Shown here: positions 1-10,977 of the stretch, in pieces
Layout of the letters: the number at the start of each line of letters is the position of its first letter
How positions within the stretch are numbered: the stretch's first letter is position 1
Assembly: GCA_013115125.1 (NCBI GenBank)
Contig: JABANN010000018.1
Span: 62,001-126,000 of the forward strand
Length of the DNA: 64,000 bases
Origin: Perkinsus olseni
Lineage: Eukaryota > Perkinsozoa > Perkinsida
Direction of reading: 5' to 3'
Position numbers and translations under genes: made by a program
Notes under the pieces: generated by a model
What the model was told of the DNA's origin: nothing
Databases searched by the model: none
What the model saw: only the letters and a program-made list of their open reading frames with translations

Positions 1-86
1 GCAACTAACGCATGGCATCATGAATCATTGGATGCTGCCAAGTCCCTCCAACGCCATGAGAGCTCAGCATGCCCCAGCATCGGAGC

Positions 87-1668
87 TCACGTCTCTCGAG
101 CTTCTGCGGGCATGTCCAAGATCTCCTTCTGGATATGCCCTCGCACCAGTGATGTCATAGAGCTGCTCAGGAGCAGCTCTGAGGCCTCGTCTCCTGAAAT
201 TTTAAATGTAGACTCCAAAGAGGAGAATGATCTAACCATGGCCTCCAGCTTTGTAGGTGAGCCGGCGCCCCTGTTTTATTTCCGAGTCGGTGTCGTGTAG
301 CATCCTTAGCATGGTGAGCCTCCCCCAGTTGGTTGTCTTGTGGCCTATGTTCTGCTTCATTGTCTTCTGGCACCTAACCAGTGGACTCCTGGCACGGCTG
401 CGACACTTCCCCTAGGCCCAGAATGATCGCATCTCGCCAGACCTCTCCACCATTCTACAGCCCTGTCCACCGAGCGCTGCGCGGTATTACGCACTTGAAC
501 GGAGACTGACCTTCTGACCTCAGAAATCTCTTCTCTGTGGCCTCATCCCACTGGAAGGGGCATGCATCGCGAGTAGTAGATGATCCGCGTTTTCGTCTGA
601 CAGGCTCGTCACCACCCATTGCCTCAAGACATCGCTCCGCAGGAGCTCTTTTCAGCTCTCGGGCCCGTCGCGCCGGTGGAATGAAGCCCTTCATAGTCTC
701 GGCGACATACTGCGTCTTTAGAAGCTTGTCCAAATCCGACGTTTTCGCGTACTTCTTAGTCTGAAAGGAACACTCAATTGCTCAACAACAGCCGAAGCTT
801 CCATCGAGTCCCTACCACACCGTGCGCATTTCGGGAGACCCGCTTAGGAAGGTCTGGTATCTTGAGCCAGGGTAAGCCTTCCTCGTTTTCTGCTTTCTTA
901 CTCTTATACCTGCCGAGGGCCAATCCAACACGACGTTTGAGTGCCCGTCACGGTCCGAAAAGACTCTCTCCACAAGGTCCGGGATTCCCAGGCGAGACGA
1001 ATGCAGTTGAGTGACCGCAGCTCTCTATTGTGTTCACCAGAATGCTGCTACCATACTACGTTACGAAAGCGCAGCAGGGAAACGAGCGACCCCCGAGTAG
1101 CCTAAAGTGTTTTCACCTCTCCTCCATCTTCTTCCTATCGTCCTGCGTTTTGCCAATCCGCTCTTCCCACTTCGATTGATAGCGCTCGAGTGCGCGGCAA
1201 TTTCGTCGAAATTTCCTGGCCAGGTTGGAGCTCTCCGATGCAGAATGTGTGAGGTACCCAGCGATGTCTTGCTCCTGCTCCGTGGAATGAGTGCTCCTGA
1301 CAACAGCGTGCATCTAGCAGTACAAGATCCTAACACGCACACCCAAGCTAATGTCTAAACATGAGAGCGTCAATCAACCTTGGAAGTCTCCAAAGCTCCC
1401 TGCAAGGCGGTTAGTTCACACTCAAGCTTACAAGGCTTGCGAAGGCCTCGACATTTTCATCACTTCCATTTCATCTTCCAACGAGCCCAGAGAATCCGAC
1501 GAGTCCGAGGCAGCTGCACACCAACACCAGTAACTCTTGCGACGGTCGCCAAGGGGATCGGCTACCAAACCTATTCGCTATAGCCTTCGAGAATGCCGCA
1601 GTCATGCCCTGTGAGCCAGAGAGCTCCGGCCTGTACAAGAGCTCATCGGGCGCACGTGCCCCAGCCAT
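87..1668 (-). CDS. Unrecognised multi-exon protein
   Basis: I do not recognise this protein. It reads as about eight short exons. Exon 1 starts at ATG 1666-1668 (MAGARAPDELLYRP) and joins in phase to an acidic stretch (AASDSSDSLGSLEDE), then to ELWRLPRLIDALM, then to a charged helical exon near 1120-1295 (ALERYQSKWEERIGK). Next come VERVFSDRDGHSNVVLDW near 925-1010, PWLKIPDLPKRV near 820-880, an Arg-rich exon near 500-753 (FIPPARRARELKRAPAE), and a last part ending DMPAEARET with TGA at 87-89. Introns are GT..AG and mostly 50-90 nt. The joins between 380 and 500 are the least certain. No signal peptide or membrane segment is visible; the helical exon could form a coiled coil. The frames read like real protein, but the function is unknown. 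Confidence 0.6.
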
Positions 1669-2340
1669 CAACTACTCAGCGCTGCACCAACAACGACTCC
1701 GGCAGAGCACCTTCACCACCCAGTATTAACGACCAAAGCCTCGAATGCTTTGCAGAACTTAGTGTAGTTAAGCGCTGGCCTTACACCACCATAGGTAGCA
1801 TACTAGACTGTTGTAAGGGGATATGACACTTCCCGGGAAACTCACGACAAAATTGCTAACTGCTGAACGCGAAACGTGTTCACGATATAATCATTAGCAC
1901 CGGGCAAATTATCCACACGATGATGATGATGATGACGGCGACCGTACGAAAGCAAGCGTATCAACGAGGTAATCAAGAGTAGTCGTAATACGGACAGGGA
2001 CCAGCAGGGAAGTACTATTATATTATCATCTTCACTACGCCAATAGCAGCAGAAGTTATAAATACAAGGTAGCTGAGTGGTAATAGGATAACTTTTAAGA
2101 CTGGAACCCTGTTGTGAGGTTAGCAGTGTAAATAGCAGCAGCAGCAATCATGTAGTAGTAGGAGTAGCTCAAGCATAGTAATAGCAGTATCCACCATCAT
2201 TGCAAGTCATCATGGTCATGACATCCTTTTCATTCTACCAGCACTAGGAGTGTCGCCACATCAAATGCGACACCAATCCCCTCAAAATTACACTGCAGTC
2301 CTGCAAAAAATATCACTATAATGGGGTGAGGTGTTGTTGG
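1669..2340. repeat. Intergenic DNA with microsatellites
   Basis: No gene is supported here. The stretch lies upstream of the minus-strand gene that starts at 1668, so it may hold that gene's promoter. It carries a short (GAT)n tract near 1917-1935, scattered GTAGTAG and AGCAGCAGC tracts near 2130-2190, and AT-richer sequence than the flanking genes. Open frames here are low-complexity (runs of His or Leu from the tracts) and not convincing. Confidence 0.5.
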
Positions 2341-2464
2341 CTATTCAACGCCACCGATGAAGACAGTAGTAATCTCTTCTCTAGTCAATGAGCCGTTCAA
2401 CTGTCTAATGCAAGAACCGATCTTGCAGCTCGATGGGCAACAAAGAGATAACGGGTAATCGTAA

Positions 2465-3185
2465 TCATGCTGTTGAGCCAGTTCGTACAGGTAACCGAGG
2501 AGGGACCTGCACGGAAGGTACAGTCTTGCTTCGAGTGGGGCCACGCCTCAAAACCACTGTTTGGGACGACCCATCCTCGCTCCTGGAGATGCATCCCGGA
2601 GCAAGAGTCTGCACTTCAAACCGGCCCACTTGTTTACGTGGCATCACTTGGGCTTGCTCGGGGAAGCAATCACACAAGAAACGGCCAACCCGACGGATCC
2701 GTAGGGGCTCAATCGCCGCACTGGAAGCCGTACTGGAGCTACTCATGTAACCACACTCAGCCGTAGAAGCGTTCACACTGGTAGTTGACTTGACTGATGC
2801 ATCACCACAGACGCTTCCAGCGGTAGTAGAAGCATCACCAGCAACACCGCAACAGTCACGGTAGGAGACTCTAGTATGATAGATGTGAGACGCTGCTACG
2901 CCTTCGGAATCCACCGCCTCCTCGACGAAGAACCGGCCGCGCCTATGGACGCTACCGATGCGGAGCGGGACCGATTCGGCCATCTAAGGAGACCACCGGA
3001 GAGGACTCCGAAAGAGATAATCCAACAACACCTGCACCATCAAAATATCGTCTCTCTACGGTAGAAGACAGCGTGAGCGACAAACGGAAATTCGTCCAAT
3101 TCCGCTGCGATCGTTTTCTGGCGAATGACTTTGCGCTCGCCCAAAAAAGTTTTGAAACGCCCGCGTGACCTGTGACGCCGGCCAT
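2465..3185 (-). CDS. Unrecognised basic protein with RFxV motifs
   Basis: The main exon is an open frame of 172 codons from ATG 2983 to a stop at 2465. A second ATG at 3185 opens MAGVTGHAGVSKLFWASA, a basic N-terminus that can be joined in phase to the main exon through an intron at about 2984-3060 (ACC|GTAGAG ... CCTTAG|ATG). The protein is rich in Ser, Thr and Arg. It contains GRFFVEEA, VGRFLCDC and VGRFEVQT, of which two match the RFx[V/I] docking motif known for WNK/OSR1-type kinases; that link is speculative. An alternative C-terminal frame down to 2341 (LYLPCRSLLGYLYELAQQ) may be a further exon. The gap to the upstream gene's stop is only about 20 nt. Function unknown. Confidence 0.4.
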
Positions 3186-3206
3186 ACTGACACCTCGCTA
3201 TCCGGC

Positions 3207-3852
3207 TCACAGAAATCCGTTAACAGAGGGTCGCTGCACTCTCATCCTCCCTTCATTGAGGTACATCATCATTGGCATGCAATCACTTCTCATGGGAAGA
3301 TGAGTCACCTTATCGGTTAAATCGCACATCTTCAGTAGTGAAGGGTGCGCGACGTGCTGCGACAGAAAAAGTAGCGTGAAAGAGGGAGACTGGAGGCAGA
3401 GCTCACCGCTAGACCATGATGTGCTTCAATAAGGCTGCGAACTTGGGCGCCGCCAAGCAACGTCAGCCAAGGATTCGCCGCGTAATGCGTGGCTTCATCT
3501 AGGCCTTCGAAATCCTGAGACCGCCCGCTCTTTGGCCATACACTTAGGGCGTTCCCGACGCAACTCAGGGCTAGGATTCCTTCCAATCTGTCCGCTGCTG
3601 TAAGCTGACCTGTCCCAGATCAAGTGCTTCCTTGATCGCCCTGTCGAGCGGCCTTATAGTTCCCTCGAGTTCACTCTGCACTTTAGACAGCAGTCCGGTC
3701 ATAGTGTGTGCACGCGCGTGCATGACATCATGCATTTTCCCCTCAAAGGCAGCAGCGTACCTGATCCGAGCCGGATTCCTCCCGTTGTGGGCACATCGCC
3801 AAACACTATAAGACGCCTGCGCTTCAAACGGAATCGCCGCCATCGGAGGCAC
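3207..3852 (-). CDS. Unrecognised protein of about 168 residues
   Basis: Starts at ATG 3852 (MPPMAAIPFEAQ) and ends at TGA 3207-3209 (VQRPSVNGFL). Three exons are inferred. Exon 1 runs to IKEALDLGQ, where CAG|GTCAGC is a donor. After an intron of about 90 nt, exon 2 (DFEGLDEATHYAANPWLT) ends at LIEAHHGLA|GTGAGC. Exon 3 begins HVAHPSLLKMCDL. All joins keep phase. The middle is predicted helical (AHTMTGLLSKVQSELEGT). No signal peptide, membrane segment or known motif is seen. It lies in tandem with the next minus-strand gene and is divergent from the FHA/RINGv gene on the other side. Confidence 0.55.
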
Positions 3853-4476
3853 TCGGCGAGCCTATCTTACTTGCCTCTTGATTGGTTTGATCACATGCGA
3901 ATCCTTCGGGTGCATTGAGCTCCATTCCCTTAACACGTTGGGCAGCCTTTCAGTCTTGCTGTGGTCCACCCCAGTGTGTTGTCGATGGGTTTCGTGGAAG
4001 GTAGTCGGGTGCCAGGCCACGACCATACGACCCGGAACCAAGGGCGCCTACGACCTCAAGGGTGGATTCACTCCACGCGATAGCACTTGAGCGCGCAGCG
4101 CGCAGTGGCTACGGCAATTTCCCCCAAAAAGTGGTATTTATACCTAAGCGATGCCCAGCGTAATCAACCATCAACCTCATCACAATTTGCGAATCGCAAT
4201 GTGCGATTCGTAAGGGCTGTGTGATTAACAATACCGCCTGCTGCACGCACACGTACGCCGCCGGTTGGGCGTGCGACGACGCATCCTGGGCGAGCGCTAA
4301 ATCGATGGAGCAACTTCGTCGTGGGTGTGAGACGACGCCAACTCAAGCGTGGTAAACCGGGATTTGGTCTCTACACAACTCTTGCAGCCGAGAACAGCTA
4401 CTGATTAGATGTCATACTCTCGGAATATGCAATCCCTGATTGAAAATTACGTTAGACTCACGCTACCATTGATCGC
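3853..4476. other. Divergent intergenic region
   Basis: No gene is supported. It lies between two divergently oriented genes, so promoters for both probably lie here. The only structure seen is an inverted repeat at 4190-4210 with 9-bp arms, reported separately. Open frames on both strands are short and low-quality. Confidence 0.5.
4190..4210. repeat. Inverted repeat, 9-bp arms, 3-nt spacer
   Basis: CGAATCGCA (4190-4198) and its exact reverse complement TGCGATTCG (4202-4210) flank ATG. It sits in the region between two divergent genes, so a dimeric DNA-binding site is possible. No function is shown. Confidence 0.7.
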
Positions 4477-6630
4477 TTGGCATGCCTCTCCGAGGCGTCT
4501 CGCTGGGTTACGGTGATCGTATGCTTCACAACCGCTGTGGGAATCGTCTCTCTACATTCTGCATTATGCTGTTGCCGCATTCCAGCAGCAATCATCTTCT
4601 GTCGTGCGTCAATTAATCCAATCCTGGCTGAGCCTGAAGCAATTGGTGACTGTCAAACAGGTATTTACTTTTGGTCGTGGGATATGTCCCACTTCATACC
4701 CACGGTCTATGCCGAGTCAACGACGTGGACTAGGGACTCTCACGATCTGTTCGATTATGAGAGCCACAACGTCGTCCGCAGAGATTTCGCCCTGAACCAA
4801 ACGGTCAGGTTCGTGCGGAGAAATGGTAAGTGCATTGTGACACATTTCGTCGATAGACAGATTTCTCCGATTTAGATGAAGTTCGAACGGAGCATGCCTC
4901 AGTAGATGCAGTACCTCCGAGAGAGCAATCGGATTACCTCATGAAATGCATCAATTTCGACTCGAGGTTTCTCGTGACGTCAATAGGCCGCGCCATATGC
5001 CTCATCAGGTATATGATTCAGCCAGCTGAAAAACAGTCGGATGCTTGCCGGTTGGTCCCCAAGAAACTCTGGCTTGTCATTAAAGAAGTGAGAATCTAGC
5101 TGTCTCACCGTCTTCCAACTGTCTTCCGAGCTTAGCTCGGGCCTCATACCCTTTCGGAGGGAGACATCATCAAGCTTGGTCGTTTCAAATTGCGAGTTCG
5201 GCAGCTCTGCGGGGATTCCGAGGATCAATTGGTGATGTTTGAGCAACATAAGCAGCAATCGATTACCATTCTTCCGTCAGGTTCGTCCAGACTTGAGCGG
5301 TTCCGATTCTGCGACCGCAGTAGCGCGCTGTGCTCCTCCAGAAGCCGACGGGATGCCGTGCAGGATATGTCTTTTGGAGGTCCGTGGACTGGGCGTTCAC
5401 TGCGAGGATCCAATTGGCCTAGCGTGTCAGGCTTCTGGCTCGGACGAGGATGATCCGCTGATTGAAGCTTGTGCCTGTCGAGGAAGCATCCGGTATGTTC
5501 ATCTCGGCTGTTTGCGACACTGGATACAAGGGAGGTTGTTCCTCGGAGGGAACGATGGACACACTGACCCTCACACGTAAACAGGATTGTCGCGGTTGTT
5601 CTGGTCGAAGCGTTGGCATAGGTATCTCTTCCGTCAACTAACATGCGAGCTTTGCCGAACGAGCTACCCGATGAACGTTGTACTTCCTGACGGAAGCATT
5701 ACACAGCTGGTGGGCCGTGGATTGCTGAGAAACCATGGAGTATCGCGGCCGTAGGTACCCATGCCTGAGACCAAGGCGCCTTATTTGGTATTGGAGAACA
5801 TGATGCGAATAGATCCAGTCGAGGGTAATACTCAGCGCACCAGCGAGTCTTCTGCACTCGTCAGCATATCAAGGTGTAGAAGGTCAGTCATCTGCCCACT
5901 CGAGAGGGGTTTATGTCATATCTCTAGCTGGAAAGAAATCACTGAAACTCGGTCGAGGCCACGAAAGTGATGTGAGAATAGCGGATGTAAGGCTAAACTA
6001 CAGTTGATTCGAACATCAGACTTCAAGCCGCCACGATGCAGGTGTCGATATCGCGTTGGCATGCAACGGTGTCATTCGCGGATGATGGACGATTCATTCT
6101 CGAGGACCACAACTCGAAGTTCGGAACGCTAGTGGCAATGCGGCGTCCGAAACTGCTCAATGCCTCAACTGGTACGCTTCCGTAGCAAGCTGGTTGTGCT
6201 TCCTTGCTATATCTTTGGTACCCTCGGGTTGTCTGCTGTCCGATGTTGCTTCCCTCGCGAGTTTCAACTCGATTCCAGTACCGCTGTGGTTCAGGCCGTC
6301 GCTTGGTTGCTGTTCAAAGCGAGGAATTAGTTCGCGGTTGTAGCCATGGACGAGTTTCTCCTCGTCTTTCTGTTGAATGAAAATTGATAACTCCTCTTCA
6401 GGCGACGACGAGACGGATGCGGCAGGCCCAATCCTGACAGTTCAGGCAGGAAGAACAGTTTTCAGGATTAGTACGAGAAAACCTAGGTCTGTTCATGATG
6501 GCTGACGCCGTAGGGGTAGGTTGCGTTTGACAGGTCGGAGCCACCACAAGTTACCACGGTGCCGACTGAGGGGAACGGAGGTCCCAGCCCGGTTGGGAAT
6601 TCGCTGTCTAATGGTGCACAATCACTGTAA
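4477..6630 (+). CDS. FHA / RING-CH (RINGv) / FHA protein, probable E3 ubiquitin ligase
   Basis: The 5' exon (4477-4825) holds DFALNQTVRFVRRN. Introns 4826-4875, 5088-5135 and 5281-5341 join in phase to KKLWLVIKE, to GDIIKLGRFKLRVRQL and then to the RINGv domain. That domain reads CRIC-x(12)-C...CACRGSIRYVHLGCLRHWI...LTCELCRTSYP, the C4HC3 pattern of MARCH-type E3 ligases. After it come GKKSLKLGRGHESDVRIAD, SISRWHATVSFADDGRF and DHNSKFGTLV, a classic FHA phosphothreonine-binding domain with its GR, SRxH and NSxFG motifs. The last exon ends VGNSLSNGAQSL with TAA 6628-6630. GDIIKLGRFKLRVRQL matches the last strands of a first FHA-like domain. No membrane segment is visible, unlike most MARCH proteins. 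The role is inferred: ubiquitination directed by phospho-recognition. The start codon is uncertain (possible ATGs near 4481). Confidence 0.85.
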
Positions 6631-6846
6631 AAGCACATTTGACATGCGGAAAGTCGACGAGATCGTGATTCATTTCTGGCGTTGTTGACTCTGCTCTGAG
6701 CTACCGTTCTTCATCAAACTAATTCCAGCACGGCAGTGAGTATCACTGTCGTTCGATTACCACTACATGGTTCGGTCAAGCTCGCTCGAGTAGCCTTCCT
6801 TCTTCACACCGATGTATACTTGTTCTCTCACACAGTTAGTATTCAG

Positions 6847-8115
6847 ATGACCCGACTCGTGTGACGTGTTCGACTATCTTAATCTCGCCGCTTGGCGGGG
6901 AGCATATTTTTTGTCGTCACAACGTCTCAACCAGCTTTGAGTTCACCGGGTTTGTCTCGTAGTACTGGAAGTCAATCCATCCGTTTATCTTTCTCTGTAG
7001 AGTCGGCTTCTGACTTTTTTTATGATTGGCGGCAAGTGTCTCGGATGCCTGACCTACCGAGGAGCTTTCACCACGGCTCTGGTATTAACAATGATGTATT
7101 GCGGGGGCCACATGGCATTAGTGTACTACTTATACTATGATCTGGTACGATCTTCTGCCAAGCCTTCCTGAAGCTCAACCTCAGTCGGCCTCTTTCAGGA
7201 ATACGTCGACTGGTTCAGAAAGTGGTTGATCGCACCTATAGCATACCTTGCATGGTCTGTGATGATACTCAATTTCATGCTAGCAATACTCGTCCTCACT
7301 TTGAAGGAGACAGGTCGATGCTACGCATTGTCAACGTGGATAGGAGTAGTGTCGGTCTCCATGATAATGTCAGTCTCCCGAGCAGCTCGCTCGCTATCAC
7401 CGTTCCAGTATATCTGTTTTGCTCAGATGGCTCGGTTACGCGGCGTACGCCTGTCAAAGGCTCAAAGCTAACGCGTTCATGGTTTTGCCAGGAGTGATAA
7501 ATCAACACATCATATTCAAATGATCTCTTCCTCTGCGTAATCAGACCCAGGTCGTGAAGGCCGCAGCAAATTCGCGAAGTCACACGACAGCGAAGATTCT
7601 CGGATCGACCGCGGCTGCAATGCTGATCAATCCGGGATCGGTGGAGACCGTGTACTTCATGCTACCCTCTCCAATGAATTTGTGCTTTTGGTGGGGCATA
7701 AAGCTGTAGGCGGCCTTCCTCCTGACAAATTTGTATACTTTCCGCTAATGGCAGGGAATACCCGGCGCTGCTATTCGGTTTGGGATCCTTTACCGTTTTG
7801 GCGTTCCAGCTTGCAACTGGTATGGCGCTTCAACCGGTACTGAAGGCCGGGGGCAATGGGGCGGAAGGTGTGACTGCGGACAAAATCCAGCTTTGGTAAT
7901 CGTGTCTTATCCGCGATATGACTCGCATCGGATTCTAATGCTCATGCAGGTACGCGCTAGCCCCAAAGAACCGCCGGATATTATATCACAAAGAGTTGGC
8001 TGACATTGAGGTCTCAGAGATTGAACGACTAATGGGGATTTCTGACTCTGAGAGCGACGCCATAGAAGATGGCATTTTAGACGATGCCCTTGATGATGAC
8101 AGACTTACACCTTAG
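6847..8115 (+). CDS. Multi-pass membrane protein, unrecognised
   Basis: Five or six exons in one direction. An extracellular/luminal-type segment with an N-glycosylation site (CRHNVSTSFEF) is followed by long hydrophobic stretches: LTFFMIGGKCLG, FTTALVLTMMYCGGHMALVY, IAPIAYLAWSVMILNFMLAI, STWIGVVSVSMIMSV, MLPSPMNLCFWWG and ALLFGLGSFTVLAFQLATG. That makes roughly six or seven membrane spans. The C-terminal tail is acidic (GISDSESDAIEDG) and ends at TAG 8113-8115. Introns are about 50-70 nt. The 5' end is not resolved; an ATG at 6644 could begin an upstream exon. The topology would suit a seven-span receptor- or transporter-like protein, but I cannot assign a family. It follows the FHA/RINGv gene on the same strand after about 200 nt. 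Confidence 0.6.
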
Positions 8116-8979
8116 TACCGGTACCGCTTTTTCGCTATTATTCACCACTGGTAAATTACCAGAAATCATGCTGTATGAAAAGTGGCAGAATCACGCCGTC
8201 GATATATTCTCTTGCGTTACAAGCTGAAAGGAGTAATCCACTATCTCTTCAGAACAGTTCGATATGATGACATTTATAGACCGTTGTGGCGCTGCTAGCT
8301 CGTGACACAACATTGTGTCACTCGGGACAGCCCCGGAACTCTATGTTGAAAACCGCAGACCTGTCAACATCTCGGAAGGTTGATGGAAGCGCGAAGCGAT
8401 TAGTAGGAAGAGTGAATATATTTATGTGTGTTTTAACGGATCGCATCCTGGGCCATAACGACCTCAAAGAAACAACTCAGTTCAATGGATGGCGCAGACC
8501 GCTAAACGAGTTGGTCAGCGTAGAGCCTGTCTAGGTGACCTAGACAGACCTAGTCTAGGTCGACCCGGAAGATCCACTGTACACCCTTACAGCAAACTGT
8601 TTTAATGGTTTTTCCGGGTCTTAGCTCTTCTCAAGTGAAGGCAACCCACAAGGCGTGAGGATTCTCTGTGCGACTGGCGAAAGGTAGTGCCAGTTGTGAA
8701 ATCCTACGTTAATCACTCAACATTTTCTTCGCATTCTTACAAGCCGGCAAATGAAGAAGAGTGCCATCCAGCAGCTGCGCTTAGTTACACCTCGGACTGG
8801 CAAAATCTTCGCCTTTCCTACATGAACTCCAATTTCGATTTGGGAAGTCTGGGTAGCACTTCTCACGCTGCAGAGGCATCTCGGAAGTATAACGAGCAGC
8901 AATTTTTCACCCAGGTGTAATACACCTGTTGTATATCAACCCAATATGATGTATCAGAGGAAAGAGACTTTTCATGTCA
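8116..8979. other. Convergent intergenic region
   Basis: Lies between the 3' ends of two convergent genes. One plus-strand frame at 8687-8920 (HPAAALSYTSDWQNLRLS) reads moderately like protein but has no ATG at its head and no splice partner I can support. A pair of CTAG-centred palindromes lies at 8527-8560, reported separately. Nothing else is identified. Confidence 0.4.
8527..8560. repeat. Two adjacent perfect palindromes with 1-nt spacers
   Basis: CTGTCTAGGT-G-ACCTAGACAG (8527-8547) is followed directly by ACCTAG-T-CTAGGT (8548-8560). The arms match exactly. The array repeats the CTAGGT/ACCTAG core four times in alternating orientation in the gap between two convergent genes. It could be a terminator-like hairpin or a protein-binding array. 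Confidence 0.75.
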
Positions 8980-10601
8980 CTACGCTTCATCGTGTTGGCT
9001 CAGAGCTAGCCCGATTCTCATGCGTGCTGCCAGAAACATCATGCCATTTCAAGAGTTGCGCCACAGCTCAGCTGGAGTGGCTCACATCGATCGAAGACCG
9101 CGTAGTAACTTCGGAGAAGCGTACTTCCGAGTATCCACAGATCTGAGCGGAGGGCTCGAGAGAAAGCAAATAGGCAGCTTCGCGGAATCTACCTTCCTCG
9201 TCGTGAAGCCTCACTCCCGCGAAACCGGGCTCACAGTCGACTTTATCGTTGACTATGTAATACTGATCGGCTGTCAACAGAATCTCATGAACAGATCCTG
9301 AGGATTCGCCCTGGAGCAGTATAGTGACCTGAGCGCGGAAACATAAAGTGAAACACACATAAAGCTCCGGTGACAGAGGCAGATCACCAGATTACGTTCG
9401 GGCCTCTACAGTCGTCTGTCTCAATAGCTTGCAAAAGCTCAGCACTGCTTTGCACCGGGCCGACGACGAGGCTCGTACCTGTGTCTACGAGAGCAGAGCA
9501 AGTGCTGTTGCAAAGGTGCAGCCGACGGCCGTCAACTGCGATGTCGATCATCGGTATCGTCCACTCCTGAGAACATGCGGAGTCTCCCTTGGGGAGCACG
9601 CCCGACCAAACCACCTGTCGTCTGGAAGGGTGTGCCTTCTTTACTGGACTCCACATCATTGCGTTACCGCGGGCTATTCGGCCGTCTTCGATGCTTCCAA
9701 CTGACAGGGAGCCGTGAAAGCGAGGATTGAATGAGTAGTAGAAGCCGATAATATGGAGCGAATCGCTGGAGTCGATCAAGGATGGGCCGAATGGATCCCT
9801 TGGCAAGGTGAAGCTCAACCTGAGAATGAGGAATGGGCAGACCTTCCGTTTGCTTTCTGTCGATCTCACCCACATATCCCGTCTGCCGGAGACGTTGCGA
9901 ATGGGAAGCGACTCTCGCCGACGCTCACACCGAACGTCACCCCGTTAACTGTTACATTGTCAATCTAGTCGAGAACTTACGCGCGAAAGAGGTTTCTTTC
10001 TTCGCTCACCTCAATAACATCAGTTTCGCGTTGAAGTTTGACGTCACCAGTTCCATAATGGATCGGGAACTGATGAAGCCAAATTGGACGAGGACCTTTC
10101 GACAAGCATGCTACCAGTTGAGAGTCACCCCGACTGCGCAGGTTATGTGCAACATGGGCGGTTGTCGAAAGGGACTCGACGAAGCGCTGAGAGCAATGTA
10201 GCCGGGCGATCCGGGACTAAGAACAGAGCGCTACCTTGTGGCGTCGACAAGCTGTGCTCCGACACTTCCGTCCAGGCACCCAGAGGGTTGAGGATCCTGT
10301 ATCATACACGACTGAATACACAGAGAGAGTGGGCAGCAAGCGGACAAAGCAAAAGCTTACCCTTGAAACTTTGTCCCGGTGTCCCAATTTGTATATCTCC
10401 ATAGAACTCAGCGTTGAAGAAGTTTGTCAGCTCCAAAGGTTCCTGAACTAACGACGAGGACCGCAACGCTTTGAAATTTCTCCGAAGGACTGGGAGCAAA
10501 TGAGAAGCTCGGTCTTCCAAGCAGCTGTATGCACTGTATAGGGGCACAATGGCACCGGAGCCAGAGGAGACGATCGATCCCAAGAACATAAGAGTGTGCA
10601 T
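8980..10601 (-). CDS. Pepsin-family (A1) aspartyl protease
   Basis: Start ATG 10601 (MHTLMFLGSIVSSGSG), a likely signal or transit sequence. The mature-enzyme start LTNFFNAEFYGDIQIGTPGQ is typical of pepsins. The first catalytic motif follows in the next exon (VVYDTGSSTLWVPG, near 10280-10320); the second is ALVDTGTSLVVGP near 9450-9490. Conserved framework pieces are LTADQYYIVN, the Cys of VDCEPGF, LWILGSTLLRSYYAVFD near 9085-9135 and, after a final GTGAGC..GGCAG intron, RMRIGLALSQHDEA with TAG 8980-8982. Both DTG triads are intact, so an active endoprotease in the secretory or endolysosomal route is expected. Five or six introns. The segment around 9900-10200 was not fully resolved. Confidence 0.9.
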
Positions 10602-10697
10602 CACCCACGACTTGCTTCAAAAGCGTGTAGACAACAACACGAGAAGGAGCACCTTTACCCGTGGTCAACGCAACCCAGGAGCGGCACAAATGACCAT

Positions 10698-10977
10698 TCA
10701 AGTTTCATGGAGCGGCCTCGCGAGAGGCCTTCGGAATGACTTAGGTCTCGGCTTGGCAGACTGGTCAGCAGCAGGCTTGGCGTCGGCTTGAGCGGCGTCG
10801 GACAATCGATCGGAGCATACAAGGAGGGCAAAGCTGAACGGATGAGCACTAGTGGTGCATTTGGCTGCAGATACCTCACATCAGGGTGAAGATGAGTGAG
10901 GCTAGTGCCAAGCCTTGTCCGAGCTCCTGTGCGAGGGTCCACACGTCCAGTTCCGATGCTCGCGGGCTGTGGGACAT
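10698..10977 (-). CDS. Small single-span membrane protein
   Basis: Two exons give a protein of about 77 residues. Exon 1 starts at ATG 10977 (MSHSPRASELDVWTLAQE) and runs into a hydrophobic segment. The donor AT|GTGAGG joins in phase to an acceptor ending CGTTCAG near 10840, which completes the span as ALASLIFTLIFALLVCSD. The tail is hydrophilic and basic (AKPRPKSFRRPLARP) and ends at TGA 10698-10700. The splice restoring one continuous membrane segment is the main support. No known family. It lies in tandem between the RNase H gene and the protease gene. Confidence 0.5.

Noticed and set aside
3571-3610. Apparent frameshift between two exons of the unknown gene at 3207-3852
   Set aside because: A GTCAGC..TCTCAG intron of about 90 nt joins the frames in phase, so no frameshift is needed.
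4980-5258. Minus-strand open frame of 92 codons that reads plausibly as protein
   Set aside because: It is antisense to the FHA segment of the FHA/RINGv gene, whose plus-strand reading has conserved motifs and phase-consistent introns.
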